From JBDIBB01 sp039812685 (GTDB lineage: Bacteria; Acidobacteriota; Vicinamibacteria; Vicinamibacterales; JAFNAJ01): 52,060 nt of DNA. The stretch lies in the NCBI GenBank assembly GCA_039812685.1, contig JBDIBB010000011.1, positions 1-52,060 of the forward strand, written 5' to 3'. The notes beneath the pieces are model-generated. The model was given only the letters and a program-made list of their open reading frames with translations. It did no database searches and was not told the origin of the DNA. Each line of letters begins with the position of its first letter. Position 1 is the first letter of the stretch. Made by a program: the position numbers and the translations under genes. Shown here one piece after another: positions 32,167 through 40,672 of the stretch.

Positions 32167-32987
32167 TGGAGTGTCGGGCCCTCGTGGCAGGGGTGGCACG
32201 CGTCCAGCCGTCGCGCCGGCGACGGCTGGCGTGTGCCGTGATGCTGTCTGCGCTCACCGCCGCCGGCAGCGCCGTCGGAGCCGCGCCGGCCACCGACACG
32301 CTGATGATCCGGGGACGCCCGCAGACCCTGCACCTGTATGGCGCGCGCGGGGGATCCCCGGTGATCGTCTCGAGCGGTGACGGCGGCTGGGTGCACCTGG
32401 GCCCGCAGGTGGCCGAGTTCCTGGCCGCGCGCGGCTGCTTCGTGGTGGGCGTGGACGTGAAAGCCTACCTCGTGAGCTTCACCGGTGAGGCCTCCACCCT
32501 GAAGGCGGAGCAGGTGCCCGGCGACTACGCGGCGCTGGTCGACTACGCGGCGCGCGGCGACACGCGGAAGTCGCTGCTGGTCGGCGTGTCGGAAGGGGCG
32601 GCCCTCTCCGTGCTGGCGGCCGCCGACCCGTCGCTCCAGTCACGGCTCGCGGGTGTCATCGGCCTCGGGCTGGGTGACGTCAACGAGCTCGGCTGGCGCT
32701 GGCGCGATTCGATCATCTACCTGACGCACGCCACGCCCCGCGAGCCGACCTTCAGCACCCGCGCGGTGGTCGACCGCGTCGCGCCGCTGCCGCTGGCCGC
32801 CATCCATTCGACCGGTGACGAATACGTTCCGCTGGCCGAGGTCCGCTCGGTGATGGATGCGGCGCGCGATCCCAAGCGCTTCTGGCTCGTCACCGCCTCC
32901 AACCATCGCTTCGCCGACAACCAGGCCGGGCTGCAGGCTCGGCTGATCGAGGCGATCGCGTGGATCGCCGGCCAGCCCGCGCGATGA
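32166..32987 (+). CDS. AcvB/VirJ-like alpha/beta serine hydrolase (candidate lysyl-PG hydrolase)
   Basis: A 273-residue exported hydrolase. After a signal-like stretch (about 20-40) come VirJ/AcvB motifs: SSGDGGW at 69-75, FVVGVDVKAYL, the nucleophile elbow GVSEG with Ser142, STGDEYVP with Asp218 and SNHRF with His247, a complete triad. In rhizobia, AcvB/AtvA sits in an operon with the MprF homologue LpiA and removes lysine from lysyl-phosphatidylglycerol. The same pairing here, with a 4-base overlap into mprF, supports that role. It is shorter than AcvB and resembles VirJ in size. The ATG overlapping the BON stop lacks its own ribosome site; a downstream start is possible. Confidence 0.85.
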   Translation: MECRALVAGVARVQPSRRRRLACAVMLSALTAAGSAVGAAPATDTLMIRGRPQTLHLYGARGGSPVIVSSGDGGWVHLGPQVAEFLAARGCFVVGVDVKAYLVSFTGEASTLKAEQVPGDYAALVDYAARGDTRKSLLVGVSEGAALSVLAAADPSLQSRLAGVIGLGLGDVNELGWRWRDSIIYLTHATPREPTFSTRAVVDRVAPLPLAAIHSTGDEYVPLAEVRSVMDAARDPKRFWLVTASNHRFADNQAGLQARLIEAIAWIAGQPAR

Positions 32988-35542
32988 GATCGATGGGGGC
33001 CGGCTTCCGCCGGACGCTGCCCGCGCTGATCGGCCTGGTGCTGTTCGTCGCGGCCCTGGAAGTGCTCCGGCACGAGCTGGCGACGCTGACGTGGCCGGTG
33101 CTCGTCGCCGACGTGCTGGGCACGCCGCGCTGGCGCCTGGCGGCCGCCGTCGCGCTCACCGCCGTCAACTACGCGGTGCTGACCGGCTACGACTTCCTGG
33201 CCTTCGCCTACATCGGGAAGGCGCTGGCGCGCTGGCGCGTGGCCGCCGCGTCGTTTCTCGCGTACGCCGTCGCCAACAACGTCGGCTTCGCGATGCTCTC
33301 GGGCGCATCGGTCCGCTACCGCTACTACACGCGCTGGGGCATCACGGCCGAGGACCTCTCGCGCATCGTCTTCTCGTATTCGGTGACGTTCTGGCTGGGA
33401 CTGCTCGCCCTGGGCGGGCTGGCCATCGCCACCAGTCCGTTGCCGGGCGCGGCGGTCGCCGCCGGCCGCGACGCGATCGCGCCCATCGGCTGGCTGCTGG
33501 TGGCGGTGAGCCTCGGCTACGTCGCGCTGCCCTGGGTGCGCCACGAGCCGCTGCGGCTGGGCCGCTTCTCGCTGCCGCTGCCGCGGCCGGCGATCGCGGC
33601 GGCGCAGCTGGCCGTCTCGGCGCTTGACTGGGCGCTGGCCGGCGCCGTCTTCTTCGTGCTGCTGCCCCCGGGCAGCCCCGGCTTCCTCAGCGTGCTCGGC
33701 GTGTTCCTCGCCGCGCAGTTGCTCGGCGTCGTCAGCCACGTCCCGGGCGGCGTCGGCGTGTTCGAGGGGCTGGTGATGCTCATGCTCGCCCCGTCGATCC
33801 CCGCGGCGCAACTGCTGCCGGCGCTGGTCGTCTATCGGGCGGTCTACTACCTGCTGCCGCTGGCGGTGGCGCTGCTGGTCTTCTCGGCCGAGGCATGGCG
33901 GCGCCACGGTCACCGTGCGCGCAAGCTCGGCGCCACCTTCGGCCGCGCGGCCCAGGCGGCGACGCCGCGCCTGCTTGCCGGTGTCACCTTCGTCGCCGGC
34001 GCGGTGCTGCTGTTCTCGGGCGCCACGCCGGCGGCCGAAGGCCGGCTGGTGTGGCTCGACCGCGCGATCCCGCTCGGCATCATCGAGACGTCGCACTTCG
34101 TCGGGAGCCTGGTCGGCGTGCTCCTGCTCGTGCTGTCGCACGCGCTCGCCCGGCGGCTCGACAGCGCCTACTACCTCACGACGTGGACGCTGTGGCTCGG
34201 CATCGCGGCCTCGCTGCTGAAGGGCGCCGACGTGGAGGAGGCGCTGGCGCTGGGCATCGTCCTCTTCGCGCTGCACCGCGCGCGCCCCGCCTTCGATCGC
34301 AAGGCGGCGCTGATCGAGACGCGCTTCTCGCCCGCATGGGTGACCGCCGTGCTCGCCGTCGTCCTCGCGTCGATCTGGCTCGGCTTCTTCGCCTTCAAGC
34401 ACGTCGAGTATTCACACGACCTGTGGTGGCAGTTCGAGATCGACGCCGACGTGTCGCGGTTCCTCCGCGCGTCGGTGGGCGTCTCGGCGCTGCTGCTGGC
34501 GCTCGGCGTCATACGCTTGATGGGCTACGCGCCGCACGAGGCCTCGCCGCCATCGGCTGACGACCTGGCGGCCGCCCAAGCGGTGATCGCCACCCAGTCG
34601 GCCACTTATCCTTACCTCGCCCTGCTGCGCGACAAGGCGCTGCTCTTCGATGACCAGCGCAAGGGGTTCGTGATGTACGGCGTCCAGGGCCGGACGTGGG
34701 CCGCGATGGGCGATCCGGTGGGCCCCACCGCGCATGCGCCAGACCTGATCCGGGCGTTTCTCGAACGCTGCGACGACTTCGGCGGCACGCCGGCCTTCTA
34801 TCAGGTGAACCCGAACTACCTGCACCGTTATGCCGACTTCGGCCTCGCGTTCGTGAAGCTGGGCGAGGACGCCCGGGTGGATCTGCAGGCATTCACGCTG
34901 GAGGGCGGCGCGGGCAAGAAGCACCGACAGGCGATCCGCCGCCTGGAGAAGGAGGGCGGCCAGTTCAGGCTGGTGCCGGCAGGCGAGGTGGCGCCGCTGC
35001 TCGACCGGCTGCAGGCCGTCTCCGACGCGTGGCTGGCCGGGAAGCGCGCGGCCGAAAAGGGCTTCTCGCTCGGTTACTTCGACCGCGACTACCTCATGCG
35101 CCAGCCGGTGGCGGTCATCGAGCGGGAAGGCGAGGTGGTGGCCTTCGCCAACGTCTGGCCGGGTCCGGACCGCCACGAGCTGTCGGTCGACCTCATGCGC
35201 CATGCGCCCGAGGCGCCGCCCGGCCTGATGGACGCGCTGTTCACGCACCTGCTGGCGTGGGGCAAGGCCGAGGGGTACCGCTGGTTCGCGCTCGGCATGG
35301 CGCCGATGTCGGGGTTCGAGCAATCGCCGGTCGGCCCGCTGTGGAGCCGCCTCGGACGGCTCGTCTACACCCACGGTGAGCCGTTCTACAACTTCCAGGG
35401 CCTGCGCGCCTACAAGGAGAAGTTCGACCCGGTGTGGGAGCCGCGCTACCTCGCCTATCCCGGCGGGATCACGCTGCCACGCGTGCTGGCCGACATCGCG
35501 GCCCTGGTCGCCGGCGGCTATCGCCACGTGTTCATGCGGTGA
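32984..35542 (+). CDS. mprF: bifunctional lysylphosphatidylglycerol flippase/synthetase MprF
   Basis: An 852-residue membrane protein. The N-terminal about 500 residues are a multi-spanning flippase domain containing the family landmark VRYRYYTRWGITAEDLSRIV. The C-terminal DUF2156 aminoacyl-transferase domain (about 530-850) includes VQGRTWAAMGDPVGPT, GGAGKKHRQAIRRLEKEGG, FALGMAPMSG and the terminal FQGLRAYKEKFDPVWEPRYLAY. It should transfer an amino acid, usually Lys from Lys-tRNA, to phosphatidylglycerol and move the product to the outer leaflet. That lowers negative surface charge and protects from cationic peptides and acid. It starts inside the virJ stop (ATGA). Amino-acid specificity cannot be read from sequence alone. 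Confidence 0.95.
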   Translation: MRSMGAGFRRTLPALIGLVLFVAALEVLRHELATLTWPVLVADVLGTPRWRLAAAVALTAVNYAVLTGYDFLAFAYIGKALARWRVAAASFLAYAVANNVGFAMLSGASVRYRYYTRWGITAEDLSRIVFSYSVTFWLGLLALGGLAIATSPLPGAAVAAGRDAIAPIGWLLVAVSLGYVALPWVRHEPLRLGRFSLPLPRPAIAAAQLAVSALDWALAGAVFFVLLPPGSPGFLSVLGVFLAAQLLGVVSHVPGGVGVFEGLVMLMLAPSIPAAQLLPALVVYRAVYYLLPLAVALLVFSAEAWRRHGHRARKLGATFGRAAQAATPRLLAGVTFVAGAVLLFSGATPAAEGRLVWLDRAIPLGIIETSHFVGSLVGVLLLVLSHALARRLDSAYYLTTWTLWLGIAASLLKGADVEEALALGIVLFALHRARPAFDRKAALIETRFSPAWVTAVLAVVLASIWLGFFAFKHVEYSHDLWWQFEIDADVSRFLRASVGVSALLLALGVIRLMGYAPHEASPPSADDLAAAQAVIATQSATYPYLALLRDKALLFDDQRKGFVMYGVQGRTWAAMGDPVGPTAHAPDLIRAFLERCDDFGGTPAFYQVNPNYLHRYADFGLAFVKLGEDARVDLQAFTLEGGAGKKHRQAIRRLEKEGGQFRLVPAGEVAPLLDRLQAVSDAWLAGKRAAEKGFSLGYFDRDYLMRQPVAVIEREGEVVAFANVWPGPDRHELSVDLMRHAPEAPPGLMDALFTHLLAWGKAEGYRWFALGMAPMSGFEQSPVGPLWSRLGRLVYTHGEPFYNFQGLRAYKEKFDPVWEPRYLAYPGGITLPRVLADIAALVAGGYRHVFMR

Positions 35543-35616
35543 CCTCCGGCGGCGATCCCCTTGCCGGCAGCCACGCCGGGGAGGAATGATGGAAGCACGT
35601 TCAACGGAGGCAGACG

Positions 35617-36030
35617 ATGCTGAGCACGAGACAGGCCAAGGAAGTCATCGTGAGGATGCCCAACGAGATCGGCGCCCTCGACCGGATGGTGAAAGCCGTC
35701 GCCGAGCGGGGGGTGAACCTGCTCGCCACCAGCGCGTGGGTGGAGGGGCCGGACGCCGTCATCCGGTTCGTGACCGACGACAACCTGCGCGCGGTGGACA
35801 CGCTGGTGGCGCTCGGGCTGCAGCCGCGTGAGGTGGACGTCCTGGTGGCGGACCTCGCGCACAAGCCGGGCATGCTGCACCACGTCACGAGCCGGCTGGC
35901 GGCAGCCGGCATCGACGTCCACCACCTCTACGCTACCGCGTCGGTCCCGCAGGATCAGTGCTTCGTGGTGTTCTCCACGGCGAACAACGACACGGCGATG
36001 GTGGTGCTCAACGCGGCGCGTCCGGCCTGA
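35617..36030 (+). CDS. tandem ACT-domain protein
   Basis: A 137-residue cytoplasmic protein made of two ACT domains: about 7-65 (VIVRMPNEIGALDRMVKAVAERGVNLLATSAW) and 72-135 (VLVADLAHKPGMLHHVTSRLAAAGIDVHHLYA). ACT domains bind amino acids or similar small ligands, so a stand-alone pair is likely a sensor or allosteric subunit. GGAGG precedes the ATG. It lies 74 bases after mprF on the same strand, so it may be cotranscribed, though no functional link is obvious. The partner protein is not identifiable in this window. Confidence 0.88.
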   Translation: MLSTRQAKEVIVRMPNEIGALDRMVKAVAERGVNLLATSAWVEGPDAVIRFVTDDNLRAVDTLVALGLQPREVDVLVADLAHKPGMLHHVTSRLAAAGIDVHHLYATASVPQDQCFVVFSTANNDTAMVVLNAARPA

Positions 36031-36071
36031 TCGGGACGGCCCCTGCGCCGGGAGGTCCGCCGCTGCGCGGC

Positions 36072-37787
36072 TCAGCGCGGCGCGGCCGCTTCGGCGACCA
36101 GCGTGTCCACGGCGCGCGCGGGCACCAGCCGCCAGTTGCCGTCCGGCGCGACGGGCAGCCGGTGGCGGCCGCTGAAGTAGTCGATCATCAGGTCGCGGAC
36201 CTCCCGCCCGCTGCGCCAGACGATCTTCGCATCGCGGAACATCTCGTAGCCGCCCGAACCCGCGGCCCGGTAGTTGTTGATCGCCACGCGCAGCGGCTGA
36301 TCCTCACGCAGCGGCGCCCCGCGATAGCGCAGCGACGTGATGCGCTGGCCGGCCGGCCGCCGCAGGTCGATCTCGTAGCTGACGCCCTGCGCCGTGTCGT
36401 AGTTGAACCCGGCCACCGACCGATCGACGAGCGGCCCCGTGGAGCAGGTCGGCTCGGGGCACGTCTGGAAGTAGCGCGCCGCGTTCTCCAGCGCCTCGCG
36501 CACCACCCGCCCCGTCGTCTCGATGGCGTAGAGCTCGTTGTCGTAGATGTAGAGCGCGGCGAGCTCCCGCGCCGTCACCGGGCCCTTCGGCACCTCCACA
36601 CCGGGCTGGAAGAGCGAGGCGAAGCTGACGGTCGCCTTCGCGTAGTGCAGCTGCACCTCGTGGATGGCGTCCAGCAGCGCGTTGTCCTCGAAGCGGCCGC
36701 GCGCGCCGGAGAGCGTCGCGCCGGATCGTGTGACCGGCTGATCGAGGTACTGTTCCGCCGCCTCGTGGTACGGCTGCGCGATCGCGAGGATCGAGGGGTC
36801 GGCCGGCGTGTCCTTCGTCACCGGCAGCAGGCGGCTGGTGCGGTCGACGAGCGTCCATCGGCCGCCTGCGTCCGCGCGTTCCAGCGTGAAGTCGATCCGG
36901 GCCACGTCGCGTGCCCAGTTCTGCGGCTGCACGAGCAGCACCTCGCCCACGCGCAGCCCTTCCTGCCGCTGGTGGGTGTGCCCGTAGATCACCGCGCCCA
37001 GCCGCGGGAAGCGCTCGGCGATCTGCCACGCCTCGTTCTCGCCCGGCATCCCGCCCGTTCTGACCTCGCCGGTCTTCGGGTCGCGATCCAGGCCACTGTG
37101 CACGACCACGATCGTGAGGTCGGGCCGCTCGGCCTCGAGCAGGCCCATGGCGCGCGCGACGCCGTCGGCGGGCGAGGTCCACGTGAGCCCCTTGATCTGC
37201 TCGGGCTTCTCCCACTGCGGCACGCCTGCCGTCGTCGCGCCGGCGATGGCGACCTTCACGCCGGCGACCTCCTTCAGCAGGAAGGGATCGAACTCGGGGA
37301 TGACGCCCGACGTGCGCGTGTTGGCCGCGAGCCAGGGGAACCGGGCGGCCTGCCTGGCCGCCTGGAGGTTGGCGAGGCCGTAGTTGTACTCGTGGTTGCC
37401 GACGGCCATCGCGTCGAAACCCACCTGGTTCATCGCCAGCATCATCGGGTCGGGCGCCGTGCTCGTCCCGGCGCGCACCGCCGCCTGGTGCACGCCCTCG
37501 AGCGTGGTGCCCTGGATGGTGTCGCCGGCGTCGACGAGCACGACGTTCGGTGTCTCGCGCCGCACGCCGGCGACGATCGTGGCGACCGACGCGAGGCCGC
37601 GCGCCGCGGGTTTGCCGGTGAGGTAGTCGTACGGATAGATGTTGCCGTGCATGTCGGTCGTGGCCAGCACGGTAATCGTCACCCGTTCGGCGCCCTGGGG
37701 GCGGGAGGCCGTCGCCTGGTCGGACCGGGCGCACGACGTGGTGGCGAGCAGGAGCAGCGCGGCGAGGTGGGCGGCGCGAATCTTCAT
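36072..37787 (-). CDS. 5'-nucleotidase / 2',3'-cyclic phosphodiesterase (CpdB/UshA-like) lipoprotein
   Basis: A 571-residue exported phosphoesterase. A short signal ends at LLLATTSC, a possible lipobox with Cys19, suggesting a lipid anchor. The calcineurin-like metallophosphoesterase domain (about 36-310) has TTDMHGN with Asp45/His47, VDAGDTIQG, GNHEYNYG, VHSG and YGHTHQ. The C-terminal 5'-nucleotidase domain (about 350-550) has NALLDAIHEVQLHYAKA, YIYDNELYAIETTG and AINNYRAAGSGGY. It should recover phosphate and nucleosides in the periplasm. The ATG at 37787 follows GAGG and is preferred over an upstream in-frame start. Substrate preference between nucleotides and cyclic nucleotides is not certain. 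Confidence 0.9.
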   Translation of the reverse strand: MKIRAAHLAALLLLATTSCARSDQATASRPQGAERVTITVLATTDMHGNIYPYDYLTGKPAARGLASVATIVAGVRRETPNVVLVDAGDTIQGTTLEGVHQAAVRAGTSTAPDPMMLAMNQVGFDAMAVGNHEYNYGLANLQAARQAARFPWLAANTRTSGVIPEFDPFLLKEVAGVKVAIAGATTAGVPQWEKPEQIKGLTWTSPADGVARAMGLLEAERPDLTIVVVHSGLDRDPKTGEVRTGGMPGENEAWQIAERFPRLGAVIYGHTHQRQEGLRVGEVLLVQPQNWARDVARIDFTLERADAGGRWTLVDRTSRLLPVTKDTPADPSILAIAQPYHEAAEQYLDQPVTRSGATLSGARGRFEDNALLDAIHEVQLHYAKATVSFASLFQPGVEVPKGPVTARELAALYIYDNELYAIETTGRVVREALENAARYFQTCPEPTCSTGPLVDRSVAGFNYDTAQGVSYEIDLRRPAGQRITSLRYRGAPLREDQPLRVAINNYRAAGSGGYEMFRDAKIVWRSGREVRDLMIDYFSGRHRLPVAPDGNWRLVPARAVDTLVAEAAAPR

Positions 37788-37927
37788 GGATGACCTCGGG
37801 GCGGGCCGGTTGCGGGCGGCCCGCCCCGTCATCCTATCGCGGCCGGGCGACGAGGGCGGCCGATGACGGCGCCGCCTCATCGTTGCCGCCGGGCGCGAGT
37901 CCCCGGCTCACGTCCCGGCCTGGCGTC

Positions 37928-39232
37928 TCACTGGCGGTGGACCACGCCGCCCTTCATCACGAAGTTCACGCGCGTCATCTGGCGGATGTCGGCGAGCGGA
38001 TCGCCGGGCACGCCGACGAGATCGGCGATCTTGCCGGCCTCCACCGTGCCGAGGTCCTTCTCCATGTCGATCAGCCGCGAGGCCTCGAGCGTGGCGGCCT
38101 TGATGGCGGCCATGGGAGGCATGCCCGCCTCCACCATGTAGACGAACTCCAGGTTGTTGTCGCCGTGCGGCGCCACGCCCTGGTCGGTGCCGAAGGCGAT
38201 TTTCACGCCGGCCTTGTAGGCGCGCGCGAACGTGTCCTGGATCTGCGGGCCGATGGCCGCGGCCTTCGGCCGCACCACCTCGGGGAAGTAGCCGTCGATC
38301 TTCGCCTTCTCGGCGACGAAGCGTCCGGCGCTGATCGTCGGCACGTAGTAGGTGCCCCTCTCCTTCATGGCCGCCATCACCTCGTCGGTCATGTAGGTGC
38401 CGTGCTCGATGGAGGCGACGCCCGCGCGCACGGCGCGCAGCATGCCCTCGGTGCCGTGGGCGTGCGCGGCGACCTTCATGCCGTAATCGCGTGCGGTCCG
38501 CACGACGGCGGCCAGCTCGTCGTCGAAGAACAGCGGCGCGTCGCCGCTCTTGGCCAGGCTCAGCACGCCGCCCGTCGCGGCGATCTTGATGAAGTCGGCG
38601 CCGTCCTTGTAGCGCTGGCGGACCGCGGCGCGCACCTCCTCGGGGCTGTTGGCGATGCCCGGCAGGTGCGGCGCCAGCAGCTCCTGCAGCTCGGTGGCGA
38701 GACCGTTGGTGGGGTCGCCGTGCCCGCCGGTGGTCGTCACGCCGCCGGCGGCGATGATGCGCGGGCCCACCACGTAGCCGCGGGCGATCGCGTCGCGCAT
38801 GGCCAGGTTGAGCTTCTCGCCGGCACCGCAGTCCCGGATCGTCGTGAAACCGGCCATCAGCGTCTTGCGCGCGTAGGTGGTGGCACGCAGCGCCGTGTCG
38901 GCGGGATTGGTGAAGAAGCGCTCGGCGTATCCGCCAGCGCCCGACTGCTCGCTGGTGATGTGGACGTGCATGTCCATCAGGCCGGGCATCACCGTGCCGG
39001 CCTTCAGGTCGATCACCGTGTCGCCGGCCGCGGGGGCGGCGAACCCGTCGGTGACCGAGACGATGCGACCGGCGTCGACGGTGATGGTGACGTTGGAGCG
39101 CGCGGTGTCGGCGCGCCCGTCAATGAGGCGGCCGGCGTGGATGAGGGTCTTCGCGCCCGCGGCCGAGCCGGTCGCGATCACGATCACGCACGTCGCGGCG
39201 GCGCGCAGACAGAGGCTCTTCACTGGAATCAT
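37928..39232 (-). CDS. secreted metal-dependent amidohydrolase (imidazolonepropionase/prolidase-like), intact
   Basis: A 434-residue exported amidohydrolase. A signal-like N-terminus (AATCVIVIATGSAAGA) precedes a full set of metal and catalytic motifs: HVH at 89-91 (MPGLMDMHVHI), Lys216 (ADFIKIAATGG) as the bridging carboxylysine candidate, HAH at 257-259, EHG with His277 and FGTDQG with Asp350. It ends with the usual GTVEAGKIADLVGVPGDPL. This pattern fits the Sgx9260/Xaa-Pro or Xaa-Arg dipeptidase-like group that cleaves N-acyl or peptide bonds. Unlike the enzymes at 1206-5428 its active site is complete. It lies 78 bases after a SurA-like gene on the same strand. Confidence 0.9.
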   Translation of the reverse strand: MIPVKSLCLRAAATCVIVIATGSAAGAKTLIHAGRLIDGRADTARSNVTITVDAGRIVSVTDGFAAPAAGDTVIDLKAGTVMPGLMDMHVHITSEQSGAGGYAERFFTNPADTALRATTYARKTLMAGFTTIRDCGAGEKLNLAMRDAIARGYVVGPRIIAAGGVTTTGGHGDPTNGLATELQELLAPHLPGIANSPEEVRAAVRQRYKDGADFIKIAATGGVLSLAKSGDAPLFFDDELAAVVRTARDYGMKVAAHAHGTEGMLRAVRAGVASIEHGTYMTDEVMAAMKERGTYYVPTISAGRFVAEKAKIDGYFPEVVRPKAAAIGPQIQDTFARAYKAGVKIAFGTDQGVAPHGDNNLEFVYMVEAGMPPMAAIKAATLEASRLIDMEKDLGTVEAGKIADLVGVPGDPLADIRQMTRVNFVMKGGVVHRQ

Positions 39233-39310
39233 GTCCCCCCCGCGGCGCCGGCCTCGTGCCGGCGCCATCCTGTTCGAGAAGGCGACACTATAACCCAGGG
39301 GTGGCGCGGC

Positions 39311-40414
39311 CTACTTCGCCTGCGCGGCGGGCGGCGCGGCGGCGCCCTCGACGGGCAGCGTCCCGTTGGCCTGCACCACGCGACGGGCGAGGTGGTTGAC
39401 CACCTTCGCGTCCGCGCGCAGCCCGGCCAGGTAGGCCGTGCGCAGGATCTGCTCGCGCTGGCCGCGGAGCATGTCCGTGATGCGTTCCTTCACGCCGGGT
39501 GTCGACAGGTCGCGCTGTCCGGCCGGTTCGCGCGAGACCACCAGGACGATCGTGTACATGCCGCCCAGGTTGACGAGCCGCACCGTGCCGGGCTCGACGG
39601 CCAGCACCGCGTCCCGCAGCGGCGCGGGAACCTGGCGCAGCGCCGACCGCGGGACGAGGCCGAGATCGCCGCCGCGCGCCGCCGACTCGGCGTCCTCGGA
39701 GAACTCGATCGCCAGGTCGCGGAACGACGCACCCTCCTTCAGGCGCGCCATCAGCATCTGCGCCTTCTGAGCCGCCTGCTGCGGTGTGGTGGCGTCGTTG
39801 CGGGCGTGGCTGGCCGTTTGCGGTTCGGCCACCGGCGTCACCACGATTTGCGCGAGGTGCCACGCGTCCTCGGCCAGGTTGAACGACGCCCGATTGGCCT
39901 CGAAGAAGGCCGTCACCGCCGCATCGTCGACCGTGACCTTCGAGGTGACCTCGCGTTCGATCAGCTTCTGCGCGATCAGGTCGCGGCGCAGCGCCTCCCG
40001 CATGTCGGCCGCGGTGAGGTTGCGCCGCTGCAGCTCCTGCTGGAACTGGTCGTCGGGCACGTTCTTGCGCGCCTCGAGATAGGCCGTGTCCAGCTCGGCG
40101 GCCGGCAGTTCGATCTGCAGCTGCGCGGCCCGGGCCAGCAGGATGTCGCGAACGATCAGATCGTCGAGCAGCGTGAGCCTGGCCAGCAGCGCCTCGTCGC
40201 CCGAGGGAGACTGGTCGGGCGGCGCCGTGCGGCGGTAGACCCGCTCGACGTCCTCCCGCGTGATGCTCCGGCCGTTGACGACGGCCCATGTGTCGGGCGA
40301 GACGGCCGGCGCGACAGAGGACGATGCGGGAGGCGTCTGGCGGCAGCCACCGGCGAGGGCGGCCGAAGCGAGCGAGAGCAGGAGGGCAGGTGTCCGGAGT
40401 CTGGCGGTGATCAT
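39311..40414 (-). CDS. SurA/PrsA-like peptidyl-prolyl isomerase lipoprotein
   Basis: A 367-residue foldase. The signal peptide ends in LAGGC, a lipobox with Cys24, so it is probably anchored to a membrane facing the periplasm. A SurA-type N-terminal helical domain (about 45-180: WAVVNGRSITREDVERVYRR, FQQELQRRNLTAADMREAL) is followed by one parvulin domain (about 185-300: AWHLAQIVVTPV, LKEGASFRDLAIEFSED, GGDLGLVPRSAL). It should help outer-membrane proteins fold, relevant to the two TonB receptors here. The ATG has no ribosome site; TACAAT ends six bases upstream, suggesting a leaderless transcript. Confidence 0.88.
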   Translation of the reverse strand: MITARLRTPALLLSLASAALAGGCRQTPPASSSVAPAVSPDTWAVVNGRSITREDVERVYRRTAPPDQSPSGDEALLARLTLLDDLIVRDILLARAAQLQIELPAAELDTAYLEARKNVPDDQFQQELQRRNLTAADMREALRRDLIAQKLIEREVTSKVTVDDAAVTAFFEANRASFNLAEDAWHLAQIVVTPVAEPQTASHARNDATTPQQAAQKAQMLMARLKEGASFRDLAIEFSEDAESAARGGDLGLVPRSALRQVPAPLRDAVLAVEPGTVRLVNLGGMYTIVLVVSREPAGQRDLSTPGVKERITDMLRGQREQILRTAYLAGLRADAKVVNHLARRVVQANGTLPVEGAAAPPAAQAK

Positions 40415-40420
40415 CAGGGC

Positions 40421-40426
40421 ATTGTA
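40421..40426 (-). promoter_or_regulatory. -10 element, possibly leaderless, for the SurA-like gene
   Basis: On the minus strand TACAAT lies six bases before the ATG at 40414, which would put the transcription start at or near the A of ATG. No Shine-Dalgarno-like sequence and no clear -35 are present. Confidence 0.4.
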
Positions 40427-40672
40427 CGCGCGGGGCGTGCAACGTGTGACGAGGCCCCCGGAGCCGTCGGGTCGGGCTGATCGACCGACGCCGCACGAGA
40501 CGCCGTCCGGGTCAGCCGTGCCCGCGGCGTGCCGCCGACGAATTCCAGGCCTGCAAGGCTCGCCGTCTCCCGCCCGGGCCGTGGCCCGGTCGTCCTCTGG
40601 CCGGGCCAGGGCCTCGCCCGGGCCGTGATACGTTCAGCGCACGACGGGGTCACCGGTCGGACAGGGGGACGC

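Noticed and set aside
32166..32987. VirJ homologue taken as evidence of a type IV secretion system
   Set aside because: No other vir/trb genes are present; overlap with mprF points to the AcvB-LpiA lipid role.
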